Assembly: GCF_029888045.1 (NCBI RefSeq)
Contig: NZ_JARXRN010000016.1
Coordinates: 1 to 64,000 of the forward strand
DNA: 64,000 nucleotides
Source of the DNA: Luteimonas rhizosphaericola
GTDB taxonomy: Bacteria > Pseudomonadota > Gammaproteobacteria > Xanthomonadales > Xanthomonadaceae
Reading direction: 5' to 3'
Shown here: one piece after another, positions 14,357-23,042 of the stretch
Position numbering within the stretch: the first letter of the stretch is position 1
Layout: each line of letters opens with the position of its first letter
Notes under the pieces: model-generated
Seen by the model: the letters and a program-made list of their open reading frames with translations, nothing else
Told to the model about the DNA's origin: nothing
The model's database searches: none
Translations under genes and position numbers: made by a program

Positions 14357-14701
14357 TCAGACCGCCGCGGTCACCACGATCTCGACCTTCCACTCCGGCC
14401 GCGCCAGCTTCGCCTCCACCGTGGCGCGGGAGGGTGCGTCGCCGCCGACCACCCACGCGTCCCACGCCCGGTTCATGCCGGCGAAGTCGGCGATGTCGGC
14501 CAGGTAGATCTGCGCGCGCAGGATGCGGCGCTTGTCGCTGCCGGCCTGGGCGAGCAGCGCGTCGATCGCCTCGAGCACTTCGCGGGTCTGGGTCTCGATG
14601 TCGGCGCCGTCGGTCTCGGGTACCTGCCCGGCGAGGTAGACCACGCCGTTGTGGATACTGGCTTCGGACATGCGCGGGCCGGCGTCGATGCGCTGGATCA
14701 T
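14357..14701 (-). CDS. RidA-family protein
   Basis: A 114-residue YjgF/YER057c/RidA-fold protein. NGVVYLAGQVPE, RRILRAQIYLADIADFAGMN and RATVEAKLARPEWKVEIVVTA match the family, and the Arg/Glu residues that bind imine substrates in RidA (here R63 and E105 region) are present. Canonical RidA deaminates reactive enamines/imines; many paralogues have other substrates. ATG 14701 with GGAG-like sequence upstream on the minus strand. Confidence 0.88.
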   Translation of the reverse strand: MIQRIDAGPRMSEASIHNGVVYLAGQVPETDGADIETQTREVLEAIDALLAQAGSDKRRILRAQIYLADIADFAGMNRAWDAWVVGGDAPSRATVEAKLARPEWKVEIVVTAAV

Positions 14702-14962
14702 GGAGGCGTTCCTGCGGAAAGGGAGCCGGCACGATAGGGGAATCGACGCGGCGCGTGAAGCGATGCGGGCGCGCTGACACGCGCAGGCGATGCCCATGGC
14801 CCGTGCGGACTGCAGCCCTGTTCCCGCATCCCGCCGCGGCATGCCGCCTTGGTTCGCGCGGCCGCCGACCACGCCCCCGGGGAGCGCACTCACGGGCTGA
14901 CAGTCGACCGATGCCGCGCCATCCTGTGCGACCCTGCGAATCGCGACCCTGCCGCCCCGCCG

Positions 14963-15283
14963 ATGTCCGAGCTCGAACCACGCGCCGTGATCCACCTGCT
15001 GCTGCACGTCGCGGTGCCGCTGGCGGTGGCGCGGCTGTGCTGGCCTGCGCAGTGGAAGCGCGCTGCCGTGTGGTTGCTCGCCGGTTGGCTGATCGACCTC
15101 GACCACCTGCTGGCCGATCCCGTCTACGCGCCCGGACGCTGCAGCATCGGCTTCCATCCGCTGCACACCTGGCCGGCGATCCTCGCCTACGGCGCGCTCA
15201 CCCTGCCCCGGCGCACGCGCTGGTTCGGCACCGGCCTGCTGATCCACATCGCGCTGGACTGGATCGATTGCCTGCTGATGTAG
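14963..15283 (+). CDS. DUF6122 family membrane protein
   Basis: A 106-residue membrane protein. It contains LAGWLIDLDHLLADPVYAPGRCSIGFHPLHT and LLIHIALDWIDCL; the Asp/His pairs (DLDH, HPLH) are the DUF6122 hallmark and resemble metal-dependent membrane hydrolases. About three hydrophobic helices. ATG 14963 was chosen because homology starts there; the upstream frame to 14849 is unlike a protein. Confidence 0.8.
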   Translation: MSELEPRAVIHLLLHVAVPLAVARLCWPAQWKRAAVWLLAGWLIDLDHLLADPVYAPGRCSIGFHPLHTWPAILAYGALTLPRRTRWFGTGLLIHIALDWIDCLLM

Positions 15284-15347
15284 GCATGCTCGCCGGGCCG
15301 GCCTTCACGACCGTGTCCGACGTGGCCAGGACCCCTGCCATCAGTCA

Positions 15348-15380
15348 TAGACAGAATGGTCTAGACAAACCGGTCTAGAC
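15348..15380. promoter_or_regulatory. BlaI/MecI-type operator dyads
   Basis: Two identical palindromes GTCTAGAC (15359-15366, 15373-15380) lie 14 bases apart. A further TAGAC-N6-GTCTA dyad is at 15348-15363. They sit 40-75 bases before the BlaI-like gene. AT-rich, closely phased dyads are the normal target of BlaI-family repressors, so autoregulation of the blaI-blaR1-like pair is likely. Confidence 0.65.
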
Positions 15381-15420
15381 GGCGCAGGATGCGGCATCCC
15401 CGCCCGCACGCCGCAACGCC

Positions 15421-15810
15421 ATGGCACGCACGCCCCGCACGCCGAAGCCCACGCCCGCCGAACTCGACCTGCTGCGCGTGCTTTGGTCGCTGGGGCCGGC
15501 GACGGTCAAGCAGGTGCACGAAGCGCTGCGGCGCGAGCGGCCCGAGGTCACCTACGCCACCGTGCTGCGCCTGCTGCAGGTGATGCACGGCAAGGGGCTG
15601 CTCACCCGCGACGAAAGCGAGCGATCGCACGTGTACGCCGCGGCGCAGCGCCAGGGCTCGCTGCAGGAACGGCTGCTGGGCGAGATGATCCAGAAGGTGT
15701 TCGCCGGATCGGGGCGCGACCTGGTGCTGGCGGCCCTGCGCAGCGACGCGGTCAGCGACGCCGAGCGCGAGGAGATCCAGCGCTTCCTCGAGGAGACGCG
15801 CCATGACTGA
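15421..15810 (+). CDS. BlaI/MecI/CopY-family repressor
   Basis: A 129-residue winged-helix repressor. PTPAELDLLRVLWSLGPATVKQVHEAL and VTYATVLRLLQVMHGKGLLTRDE form the DNA-binding domain (about 10-62); the C-terminal helices mediate dimerisation. In classic systems the partner BlaR1/MecR1 peptidase leads to cleavage of the repressor. It overlaps the downstream M56 peptidase gene by 8 bases and has operator dyads upstream. The inducing signal is unknown; no beta-lactamase gene lies nearby. Confidence 0.92.
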   Translation: MARTPRTPKPTPAELDLLRVLWSLGPATVKQVHEALRRERPEVTYATVLRLLQVMHGKGLLTRDESERSHVYAAAQRQGSLQERLLGEMIQKVFAGSGRDLVLAALRSDAVSDAEREEIQRFLEETRHD

Positions 15811-17755
15811 CCTCGCCGCACAGTGGCTGCCGGCGCTGTCCGCGGCACTGCTGCATTTCCTGTGGCAGGGCGCGCTGATCGGCCTGCTCGCCTGGCTGGC
15901 GCTGGCACTGCTGCGCAACGCGCGCCCGCAGGCGCGCTATCTGGTGGCCTGCCTGGCGCTCGCGCTGTGTGCGCTGCTGCCCGCCTGGAACTTCGTGCAC
16001 GCGTTCGGCACCGCCGGCGATGCCGTCGAAGCCGTGCCGCTGGTCGCGATCGGCGCCAGCGCGCTCGCCCCGCTGGCGGCGACCGCGCCGTCCGGCATCC
16101 GGTTCCCCGCCCTGCCCGCGTGGTCGCTCCCGCAGGACGCCACCACGGCGTGGATCGTGCTGCTGTGGTCGATCGGCGCATCCCTGCTGTCCCTGCGCCT
16201 GGCGTTGGGGGCCTGGTGGCTGCGCGACCTGCGCCGGCAGGCGGTGCCCGAGTCCGGCGCATGGCAGGCCTGCGTCGACAGGCTCGTGCCTGCGCTCGGG
16301 ATCCGGCGGCCGGTCGAGGTCCGGGTCGTCGCGAACGGCACCACGCCGATGGTCGCCGGGATCTGGCGGCCGATGGTGCTGCTGCCTGCCGCCGTGCTTG
16401 CGCGCATGCCCGCCGACCTGCTCGAAGCGCTGGTGGTGCATGAGCTGGCGCACGTCAGCCGCCACGACGGCCTGGTCAACCTGGCCCAGGGCGCGATCGA
16501 GGCCCTGCTGTTCTACCACCCCGTGGTGTGGTGGCTCTCGCACCGCATCCGCATCGAACGCGAACTCGTCGCCGACGATGTCGCCGCGCGCCTCACCGGC
16601 CAGCCGCGCCAGCTGGCGATCGCCCTGTCCGAACTCGACCGGCTTGCCGCACGGCGGCAGGCTTTCCCCCACGCCCGACACGCGCACGCCGCGCACGGAG
16701 GCCATCTCATGTCCCGCATCCGCCAGCTCGTCCGTCCCGAACGCCGCCCGCTGGGCGCCGCCACGCTGTTTCCCCTGCTCGGCCTCGCCGCTGCCGGCAT
16801 GGCCTTCTACGCGCAGGCGCAGCTGATCGACAGCGACAACACCGTCGTCCACGCAGCCGCGGGCGCGCCGATGCGCGCGTCTTCCGCGCTCGCCGCGCCG
16901 GGTGTCACGGCAGCGGCATTGCCGGCCGCGTCGACCACCGCCGATCCGCCGCCCGAGGCGAGGCCCGGTGACGCGAACGACACCGCCGTGCGCACGACCC
17001 TGCGCGAGCGCGGGACCGGATATGCCCTGATCCGCGCCGATCGCGAAGGCTTCCGGATGTCCGGCGACCTCGACGATGTCGACACCATCCGCGCCACCCG
17101 CCGCGCGATCGACGGGGACTTCGTCTGGTTCCGGCGCGATGGCCGCGCCTGGGTGGTGCGCGATGCCGACACCCTGGCGCGGGTAGACGCGGCCTCGCGC
17201 CGCACCGACGCGGCCACCGCTGAGATGGACGCGCTGGAGCGCCGGATGCGCCCGCACAGCGAGCGGATGGAGGCGCTGGGCGCGCGGATGGAGGCCCTGC
17301 AGCAGCGGACGGACGACGGCGAGACGTCGCGGATGGAGGCGGCGTCGACGCGCATGCAGGCGCTCGGGCGCGAGCTTGAGTCGCTGGTCGAGGAGGAAGT
17401 CGCGCTCTCGATGCAGGCCGCTGGCGGCCGCGACGATGCCGGTCCCCCGTCCGATCGCGAGGCGCGCCTGGCCTCGTTGCGCACGGAGCGGGAGCGGGTC
17501 GAGCGCGAGATGGAGCAGGAGAGCGACGCGATGGAGGCGTTGGGTCGGCGCCTGGAAGCGCGGGCCGCGCCGATGGAAACCCTCGGCCGAGAGATGGAGG
17601 CAGCCGGGCGGCCGATGGAGTCGATCGGCCGCGAGATGGAAGCGGTCGGCAAGCGCATCGAGCGCGAGGCGCTGGTGGCCGACGCGGAGATCCGCCGGAT
17701 CCTCGACGACGCCCACGCACGCGGACTCGCCACGCCGGCGCCGTCCGCGCAGTAG
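15803..17755 (+). CDS. M56 (BlaR1-type) membrane metallopeptidase with coiled-coil extension
   Basis: A 650-residue protein. Membrane helices occur near 14-38, 44-62, 115-138 and 318-340. The zinc motif HELAH is at 213-217, with the downstream Glu in IERELVADD (251-259). A canonical BlaR1 ends in a penicillin-binding domain, but that is absent. Instead residues about 455-640 are a highly charged Met/Glu/Arg-rich coiled coil with degenerate repeats (MEALGRRLEA, METLGREMEA, MESIGREMEA). It is likely co-transcribed with the BlaI-like repressor and probably senses an envelope signal other than beta-lactam. Confidence 0.9.
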   Translation: MTDLAAQWLPALSAALLHFLWQGALIGLLAWLALALLRNARPQARYLVACLALALCALLPAWNFVHAFGTAGDAVEAVPLVAIGASALAPLAATAPSGIRFPALPAWSLPQDATTAWIVLLWSIGASLLSLRLALGAWWLRDLRRQAVPESGAWQACVDRLVPALGIRRPVEVRVVANGTTPMVAGIWRPMVLLPAAVLARMPADLLEALVVHELAHVSRHDGLVNLAQGAIEALLFYHPVVWWLSHRIRIERELVADDVAARLTGQPRQLAIALSELDRLAARRQAFPHARHAHAAHGGHLMSRIRQLVRPERRPLGAATLFPLLGLAAAGMAFYAQAQLIDSDNTVVHAAAGAPMRASSALAAPGVTAAALPAASTTADPPPEARPGDANDTAVRTTLRERGTGYALIRADREGFRMSGDLDDVDTIRATRRAIDGDFVWFRRDGRAWVVRDADTLARVDAASRRTDAATAEMDALERRMRPHSERMEALGARMEALQQRTDDGETSRMEAASTRMQALGRELESLVEEEVALSMQAAGGRDDAGPPSDREARLASLRTERERVEREMEQESDAMEALGRRLEARAAPMETLGREMEAAGRPMESIGREMEAVGKRIEREALVADAEIRRILDDAHARGLATPAPSAQ

Positions 17756-17817
17756 GTCGTCGGCGGCAGCGCCGCGGGGCGGGTGCCCTGCGCGGCGCGG
17801 ATACGCAATTGCGGTGC

Positions 17818-17849
17818 GGGCACGGGGGCGATCGAACGCGCCCGTGCCC
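17818..17849. other. Hairpin between convergent genes
   Basis: GGGCACGGG (17818-17826) and CCCGTGCCC (17841-17849) are perfect complements with a 14-base loop. It lies between the stops of the M56 peptidase and the M13 peptidase. No T-run is seen, so it is only a possible bidirectional termination or RNA-end structure. Confidence 0.4.
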
Positions 17850-17861
17850 GACCCGTCAGGC

Positions 17862-19982
17862 TCACCAGATGCGGACGCGCTCCTCCGGCGCGATCCACAG
17901 CGGATCGCCTTCGGCCACGTCGAAGGCCTCGTACCAGGCGTCGATGTTGCGCAGCGGCGCGAAGGCGCGGATGTGGCCCGGCGAATGGGTGCCGTTGACC
18001 AGCTGCTGGCGCAGCGCATCGTCGCGCCACAGCGTGCGCCACACCTGCGCCCAGCCCAGGAACAGGCGCTGTTCGCCGCTGAAACCGTCGATCACCGGTG
18101 CCGGCTTGCCGTCGAGCGAGCGGCGGTAGGCTTCCAGCGCGATGGTCAGGCCGCCGAGGTCGCCGATGTTCTCGCCCATCGCTGTGCGGCCGTTGATGTG
18201 CATGCCCGGCAGCTGCTGGAACTCGTAGGCCTCGTACTGGGCGCCGAGCTTCGCCGCCTGGGCCTCGAACTTGGCCGCGTCCTCGGCCGTCCACCAGTCG
18301 CGCAGCACGCCTTCGCCGTCGGACTTGCGGCCCTGGTCGTCGAAGCCGTGGATGATCTCGTGGCCGATCACGCCGCCGATGGCGCCGTAGTTCACCGCCG
18401 GATCGGCATCGGGATCGAAGAACGGCGGCTGCAGGATGGCGGCCGGGAACACGATCTCGTTCTTGACCGAGTTGTAGTAGGCGTTGACGGTCTGCGGGGT
18501 CATGCCCCACTCGGCCTTGTCCACCTGCTTGCCCAGGCGCGAGCGGCGGTACTCCCACTCGAACTCGCGCGCGCGCATGGCGTTGCCGAACAGGTCGCCC
18601 GGCCGCACCTCCAGCCCGCTGTAGTCGCGCCACTCGTCCGGGTGGCCGATCTTGAGGCCGAAACCGGCCAGCTTGGCGCGGGCCTCGGCCTTGGTGGCGT
18701 CGCTCATCCAGTCCAGCGCGTCCAGGCGCGCGCCCATGGCCAGCTTCACGTTGGCCACCAGGTCGTCCATCTTGGCCTTCGCGTCAGGCGGGAAGTACAG
18801 CGCCACGTAGTCGCGGCCGATGGCCTCGCCCATCGCGTCCTCGACGAACGACACGCCGCGCTTCCAGCGCTCGCGCGGTTCGGGCTGGCCGGACAGGAAC
18901 TTCTCGCGGAACTCGTAGTGCGCGTTGGCGAACGCCTTCGAGAGCAGCGGCGCGGCTTCGTCGGTGGCGTGGAAGGCCTGCCAGGCCTTGAGCGTCGCCA
19001 GCTCGGTGTCGGCGAAGATCTCCGCCATCTTCGGCACCGCGCTGTCCTGGCGGACCACGGCGACCGGCGCCTGGTCCACGCCCGAGGCTTCGAAGAACGC
19101 CTGCCACGGGAAGCCCGGGGCGACGCGGTCGAACTCGGCCAGCGGCGTGGGGTTGTAGGTCTTGTCGCGGTCGCGGCTCTCGGCGCGGGTCCAGTGCGCC
19201 TCCGCGATCCGGGTCTCGAGCGCCATCACCGCAGCGGCATTGGCCTTCGGGTCTTCCCAGCCCGCCAGTTCAAGCAGTTGCGCGATGTAGCTCAGGTAAC
19301 GCTCGCGCTGCGGCGCGAAGTTCTCGCGCAGGTACATCTCGCGGTCGCCCAGTCCCAGTCCGGACTGGCTGAGGTAGAGCGTGTAGCGGTCGGGATCGCG
19401 CTGGTCGTCGGACACGAACAGGCCGAACATGCCGCCGCCGAAGCCGCCGCGGTCGGCGATCAGGCGCGCCAGCGCGGTCTTGTCCGGTGCCGCCTTCAGC
19501 TCGGCGATGAACGGCTGCAGCGGCGCGGCGCCCAGCGCCTCGACCGCCGCCTCGTCCAGGAAGTCCCCGTACAGCGTGGCGATCTTGGCCGCATCGCCGC
19601 CGGTGGCGGGATCGCCCTTCGGATAGCTCTCCACCAGCGCCCGCACGCGCGCCTCGGACAGGTCGCGCAGCACGCGGAAGTTGCCGTAGCTGGACTGGTC
19701 GGCGGGAATCTGGGTCGTGTTCGCCCACCGGCCGCTGGCGTAGGCGAAGAAGTCCTCGCCGGGGCGGACGGCGGTGTCCATGCCGGCGGTGTCGATGCCC
19801 CAGCTGCCGTAGCGCCGGGCTTCGATCGGGGTCGCCTGCCCACCGCCGGCGTGGTCGTCCGCGCCCACCAGGGACTGCAGGTGGCAGAGGTCGTCCAGGC
19901 AGCCTCCCGGCTCGTGTGCGGACACAGGCAGCGCCAGCGCGCTGGCCAGCGCGGTCATCGCGAAGATGTGACTCTTCTTCAA
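17862..19982 (-). CDS. M13-family metallopeptidase (neprilysin/PepO type), exported
   Basis: A 706-residue protein with a signal peptide (IFAMTALASALALPVSA). Zinc motif HEIIH is at 541-545, with the third ligand in ENIGDLGG about 60 residues later, plus the substrate-binding NAYYNS motif. The N-terminal M13 domain starts after a Gly/Asp-rich stretch. It is probably a periplasmic or surface oligopeptidase. The start is TTG 19982, supported by GGAGA 7 bases upstream; ATG (residue 9) is the alternative but would shorten the signal peptide. Confidence 0.9.
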   Translation of the reverse strand: MKKSHIFAMTALASALALPVSAHEPGGCLDDLCHLQSLVGADDHAGGGQATPIEARRYGSWGIDTAGMDTAVRPGEDFFAYASGRWANTTQIPADQSSYGNFRVLRDLSEARVRALVESYPKGDPATGGDAAKIATLYGDFLDEAAVEALGAAPLQPFIAELKAAPDKTALARLIADRGGFGGGMFGLFVSDDQRDPDRYTLYLSQSGLGLGDREMYLRENFAPQRERYLSYIAQLLELAGWEDPKANAAAVMALETRIAEAHWTRAESRDRDKTYNPTPLAEFDRVAPGFPWQAFFEASGVDQAPVAVVRQDSAVPKMAEIFADTELATLKAWQAFHATDEAAPLLSKAFANAHYEFREKFLSGQPEPRERWKRGVSFVEDAMGEAIGRDYVALYFPPDAKAKMDDLVANVKLAMGARLDALDWMSDATKAEARAKLAGFGLKIGHPDEWRDYSGLEVRPGDLFGNAMRAREFEWEYRRSRLGKQVDKAEWGMTPQTVNAYYNSVKNEIVFPAAILQPPFFDPDADPAVNYGAIGGVIGHEIIHGFDDQGRKSDGEGVLRDWWTAEDAAKFEAQAAKLGAQYEAYEFQQLPGMHINGRTAMGENIGDLGGLTIALEAYRRSLDGKPAPVIDGFSGEQRLFLGWAQVWRTLWRDDALRQQLVNGTHSPGHIRAFAPLRNIDAWYEAFDVAEGDPLWIAPEERVRIW

Positions 19983-20210
19983 GTGCGTTCTCCAACCGAT
20001 TGAATAAGATCGACTCCTGGGGAGCCGACGACTGGAATGATAGGCGCTCTCCGGCCCGCGCCGCGCGGGCCGGAAGGCATGACCGGCCCGTCGCGCGGCC
20101 GCTGCGCGAGCGCCTGGCCAGCGCGGAACCCGATGGCGGCCGCGTTGCGGACGCGCGTTTGACGACCGCCCACCCATACTCGACGGTCCTTCGCACGACA
20201 GGACACCGCC

Positions 20211-21170
20211 ATGGGCATGCTGGTCGACGGCCGCTGGACCAATGACGACAAGGCGCTCACCGACGACAAGGGCCGCCTGCAGCGCCCTGATTCGGCCTTC
20301 CGCCACTGGGTGACCGCCGACGGCAACCCGGGCCCGACGGGCGATGGCGGCTTCAAGGCCGAGCCCGGGCGTTACCACCTCTACATTGCCCGTGCCTGCC
20401 CGTGGGCGCACCGCGCGGCGATCTTCCGCGAACTCAAGGGGCTGCAGGAGATCATCGGCCTGTCGGTCACGCACTGGCTGATGGCCGACGACGGCTGGAC
20501 CTTCCAGCCCGGCCCGGGCGTGGTGCCCGACCCGCTGTTCGGCGTGGACACGCTGTGGCAGCTCTACGTCCGCTCCGACCCCACCTACACCGGCCGCGTC
20601 ACAGTGCCGGTGCTGTGGGACAAGGCCCAGGGGCGCATCGTCAGCAACGAGTCGGCCGACATCCTGCGGATGTTCAACAGCGCCTTCGACGGCGTCGGCG
20701 CGCGCGACGGCGACTATTCCCCGGACTGGCTGCGCGACGGGATCGACGTGGTCAACGCGCGCGTCTACGACGGGCTCAACAACGGCGTGTACAAGGCCGG
20801 GTTCGCGAGATCCCAGGACGCCTACGACGAGGCGGTGGCGAAGGTGTTCGAGACCCTCGACTGGCTCGAAGGGCGCCTCGCCCATGCACCGTGGCTGTGC
20901 GGCGACCGCCTGACCGAGGCCGACTGGCGGCTGTTCACCACCCTGCTGCGCTTCGACGCCGTCTACCACGGCCACTTCAAGTGCAACCTGCGCCGGCTGG
21001 TCGACTACCCGGCGCTGTGGGCATACACGCGCCGGCTGTACGCGCATCCGGCGGTGGCGCCGACGGTCGATTTCGACCACATCAAGCGCCACTACTACCA
21101 GAGCCATCGCCACATCAATCCGACCGGGATCGTGCCCCAGGGCCCGATCCTGTCGTTCGCGTCGGACTGA
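20211..21170 (+). CDS. yqjG: Glutathionyl-hydroquinone reductase (YqjG/Xi-class GST)
   Basis: A 319-residue GST-fold enzyme that reduces glutathionyl-hydroquinones using glutathione. The catalytic Cys lies in RACPWAHRAAIF (about 62-73), followed by VPVLWDKAQGRIVSNESADI with the glutathione-binding Glu-Ser. C-terminal residues YHGHFKCN and YPALWAYTRRLY match the xi class. Length agrees with E. coli YqjG (328). It starts at ATG 20211 after AGGA. Confidence 0.92.
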   Translation: MGMLVDGRWTNDDKALTDDKGRLQRPDSAFRHWVTADGNPGPTGDGGFKAEPGRYHLYIARACPWAHRAAIFRELKGLQEIIGLSVTHWLMADDGWTFQPGPGVVPDPLFGVDTLWQLYVRSDPTYTGRVTVPVLWDKAQGRIVSNESADILRMFNSAFDGVGARDGDYSPDWLRDGIDVVNARVYDGLNNGVYKAGFARSQDAYDEAVAKVFETLDWLEGRLAHAPWLCGDRLTEADWRLFTTLLRFDAVYHGHFKCNLRRLVDYPALWAYTRRLYAHPAVAPTVDFDHIKRHYYQSHRHINPTGIVPQGPILSFASD

Positions 21171-21184
21171 CCGGCGGCTCCGGA

Positions 21185-21652
21185 TCAGGCCTGTTCGGCG
21201 CGTCCGCTCTGCTTTTCGGCGTCGGTTGACTCGCGCACGTCGAGCACCTTCACGTCGAAGTGCAGGGTCTGGCCGGCGAGCGGATGGTTGCCGTCGATGC
21301 GCACCTGGTCGTCGGCGACGTTCACCACCGTGACCAGCAGCGGGCCGCGTTCGGTGCGGGCCTCGAACTGCATGCCGGGCTCAACCTTGTCCACGCCCTT
21401 GAACGCATCGCGGGGCAGGTCCTGCACCAGGCCTTCGTTGCGCACGCCGTAGCCTTCTTCCGGCTTGACGTCGACTTTGAGCGCGTCGCCGGCCTGGCGT
21501 CCGGCCAGCGCCTTCTCCAGGCCCGGGATGATGTTGCCGGCGCCGTGGAAATAGCGCAGCGGACGGTCTTCGCTCGACTGGTCGATGATGCGGCCGTCGT
21601 CGTCGGTGAGGGTGTACTGGATGCTGGCGATGCTGGCAGCCGTGATCTCCAT
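21185..21652 (-). CDS. slyD: FKBP-type peptidyl-prolyl isomerase, SlyD-like
   Basis: A 155-residue SlyD-type PPIase: IQYTLTDDDGRIIDQS, LRYFHGAGNIIPGLEKALAGRQAGD and VKPEEGYGVRNEGLVQDLPRDAF, with the insert-in-flap chaperone domain around VTVVNVADDQVRIDGNHPLAGQTLHFDV. The His-rich nickel-binding tail of E. coli SlyD is missing; the protein ends in a short charged tail. It is a cytoplasmic folding helper. ATG 21652 is preferred; upstream sequence is unlike the family. Confidence 0.9.
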   Translation of the reverse strand: MEITAASIASIQYTLTDDDGRIIDQSSEDRPLRYFHGAGNIIPGLEKALAGRQAGDALKVDVKPEEGYGVRNEGLVQDLPRDAFKGVDKVEPGMQFEARTERGPLLVTVVNVADDQVRIDGNHPLAGQTLHFDVKVLDVRESTDAEKQSGRAEQA

Positions 21653-21909
21653 GGAGATGCTCCTTGGGTCAGTGGGAGGAAGGGATCGGATCCGTAGGCC
21701 GATGGCACCGGTGAAGTCACGGTGCAGCGCGTGGATCAAGTCCCACCATAGCGGCCGCGCGGCATCCACGCAAATCGCCTGTTCATCATCAGGCGCACGA
21801 CGCGCGCTTCGCGCGGCATGTTTCCGGCTGCGCCGCAATGGCCTTCAGGACGCCACGACGCCTGCAGGCGTACGATGCCGGGCGACCCGGACGATGCCTG
21901 CCACGAGCG

Positions 21910-22962
21910 ATGCCGCACTACGCGACAGCCGATGAACTGCGCGCACGCGACCTTCAGTTCGTGCGGCGCATCCACCACATGCGCATGCTCGGCACCGCAC
22001 TGTGCGCGCTGCCGATCGCTTCGGTGCTGGCCGAACGCGGCGCCGGCTGGCCGGCGTACGCGCTGCTGGCCGCCAACGCGCTGCTGTGGCCGCAGTTCGC
22101 CAACGTTGCGAGCGTCCGCGCCCGCGATCCGGTGACCGCGCAGTTCCGCTGCCTGGCGCTGGATTCGGCCGCGGCCGGCGCGTGGATCGCGGCGATGGCG
22201 GTCAGCGCCGCGCCCACCGCGCTGTTCCTGACCATGGCCACGGCCGACAAGATCGCCGCCGGCGGATGGCTGCTGCTGCGGCGTTCGACCGTGGCGCTGC
22301 TGCTGGCGTTCGCGGCGGTGTGGAGCCTGCTCGGATTTCCATGGCAACCGGAAACCTCGCACCGCACCCTGCTGCTGTGCGTCCCGTTCCTGTTCCTGTA
22401 TACGGTCGCGCTGAGCCTGGTGACCAACCGGCTGGGCAACCGGATCCGGGTGCAGAACCGCGAGCTGGAGCGGCGCAGCCGCACCGATCCGACGATGCAG
22501 GTGCCCAACCGGCCGCATCTCGAGGCGGTCGCCACGCTGGAGCTGTCTCGCTTCCAGCGCTCCGGACGTCCCGCGTCGCTGATGCTGATCGACGTCGACA
22601 ACTTCAAGACCATCAACGACCGCTACGGGCACGGGATGGGCGACGTCGTGCTCAAGCGCATCGCCGCCCTGCTCTGCGCCTCGGTGCGCGACGTGGACCT
22701 GCCGGCGCGCTACGGCGGCGACGAGTTCGCGCTGCTGCTGGTCGATACCGACATCACCCGCGCGATGGTGGTGGCCGAGCGGATCCGGCGCGAGGCCGAG
22801 CGCGAGGTGTTCGAGGCCGAACCCGGGCTGACCTGCACGCTGAGCATCGGCGTGGCCGCCGCGACCCAGGCCGACGCAACGCTCGACGCCTGGGTGCATT
22901 CGGCTGACGCCGCGCTGTACCGCGCGAAGGCGGCTGGCCGCAACCGGGTGGTGGCGGCCTGA
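21910..22962 (+). CDS. MASE2-GGDEF diguanylate cyclase
   Basis: A 350-residue protein. About six hydrophobic helices (25-175) form a MASE2-like membrane sensor. A GGDEF domain follows with RTDPTMQVPNR, IDVDNFKTINDRYGHGMGD and the signature YGGDEFA. An inhibitory I-site RDVD lies exactly five residues before GGDEF, so product feedback by c-di-GMP is expected. It makes c-di-GMP from GTP. ATG 21910 starts the conserved region. Confidence 0.9.
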   Translation: MPHYATADELRARDLQFVRRIHHMRMLGTALCALPIASVLAERGAGWPAYALLAANALLWPQFANVASVRARDPVTAQFRCLALDSAAAGAWIAAMAVSAAPTALFLTMATADKIAAGGWLLLRRSTVALLLAFAAVWSLLGFPWQPETSHRTLLLCVPFLFLYTVALSLVTNRLGNRIRVQNRELERRSRTDPTMQVPNRPHLEAVATLELSRFQRSGRPASLMLIDVDNFKTINDRYGHGMGDVVLKRIAALLCASVRDVDLPARYGGDEFALLLVDTDITRAMVVAERIRREAEREVFEAEPGLTCTLSIGVAAATQADATLDAWVHSADAALYRAKAAGRNRVVAA

Positions 22963-23042
22963 GCAATCGCGGCGTGGCCGGCGCCTGCGTGTCGCCGCGC
23001 CATGGGCAAGCAGGGGTTGGGAAGCGCCCTGCCCTGTGCGCC

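Noticed and set aside
19983..21113. Extension of the M13 peptidase frame by 377 codons upstream on the minus strand
   Set aside because: It is antisense to yqjG, and the signal peptide and ribosome site place the start at 19982.
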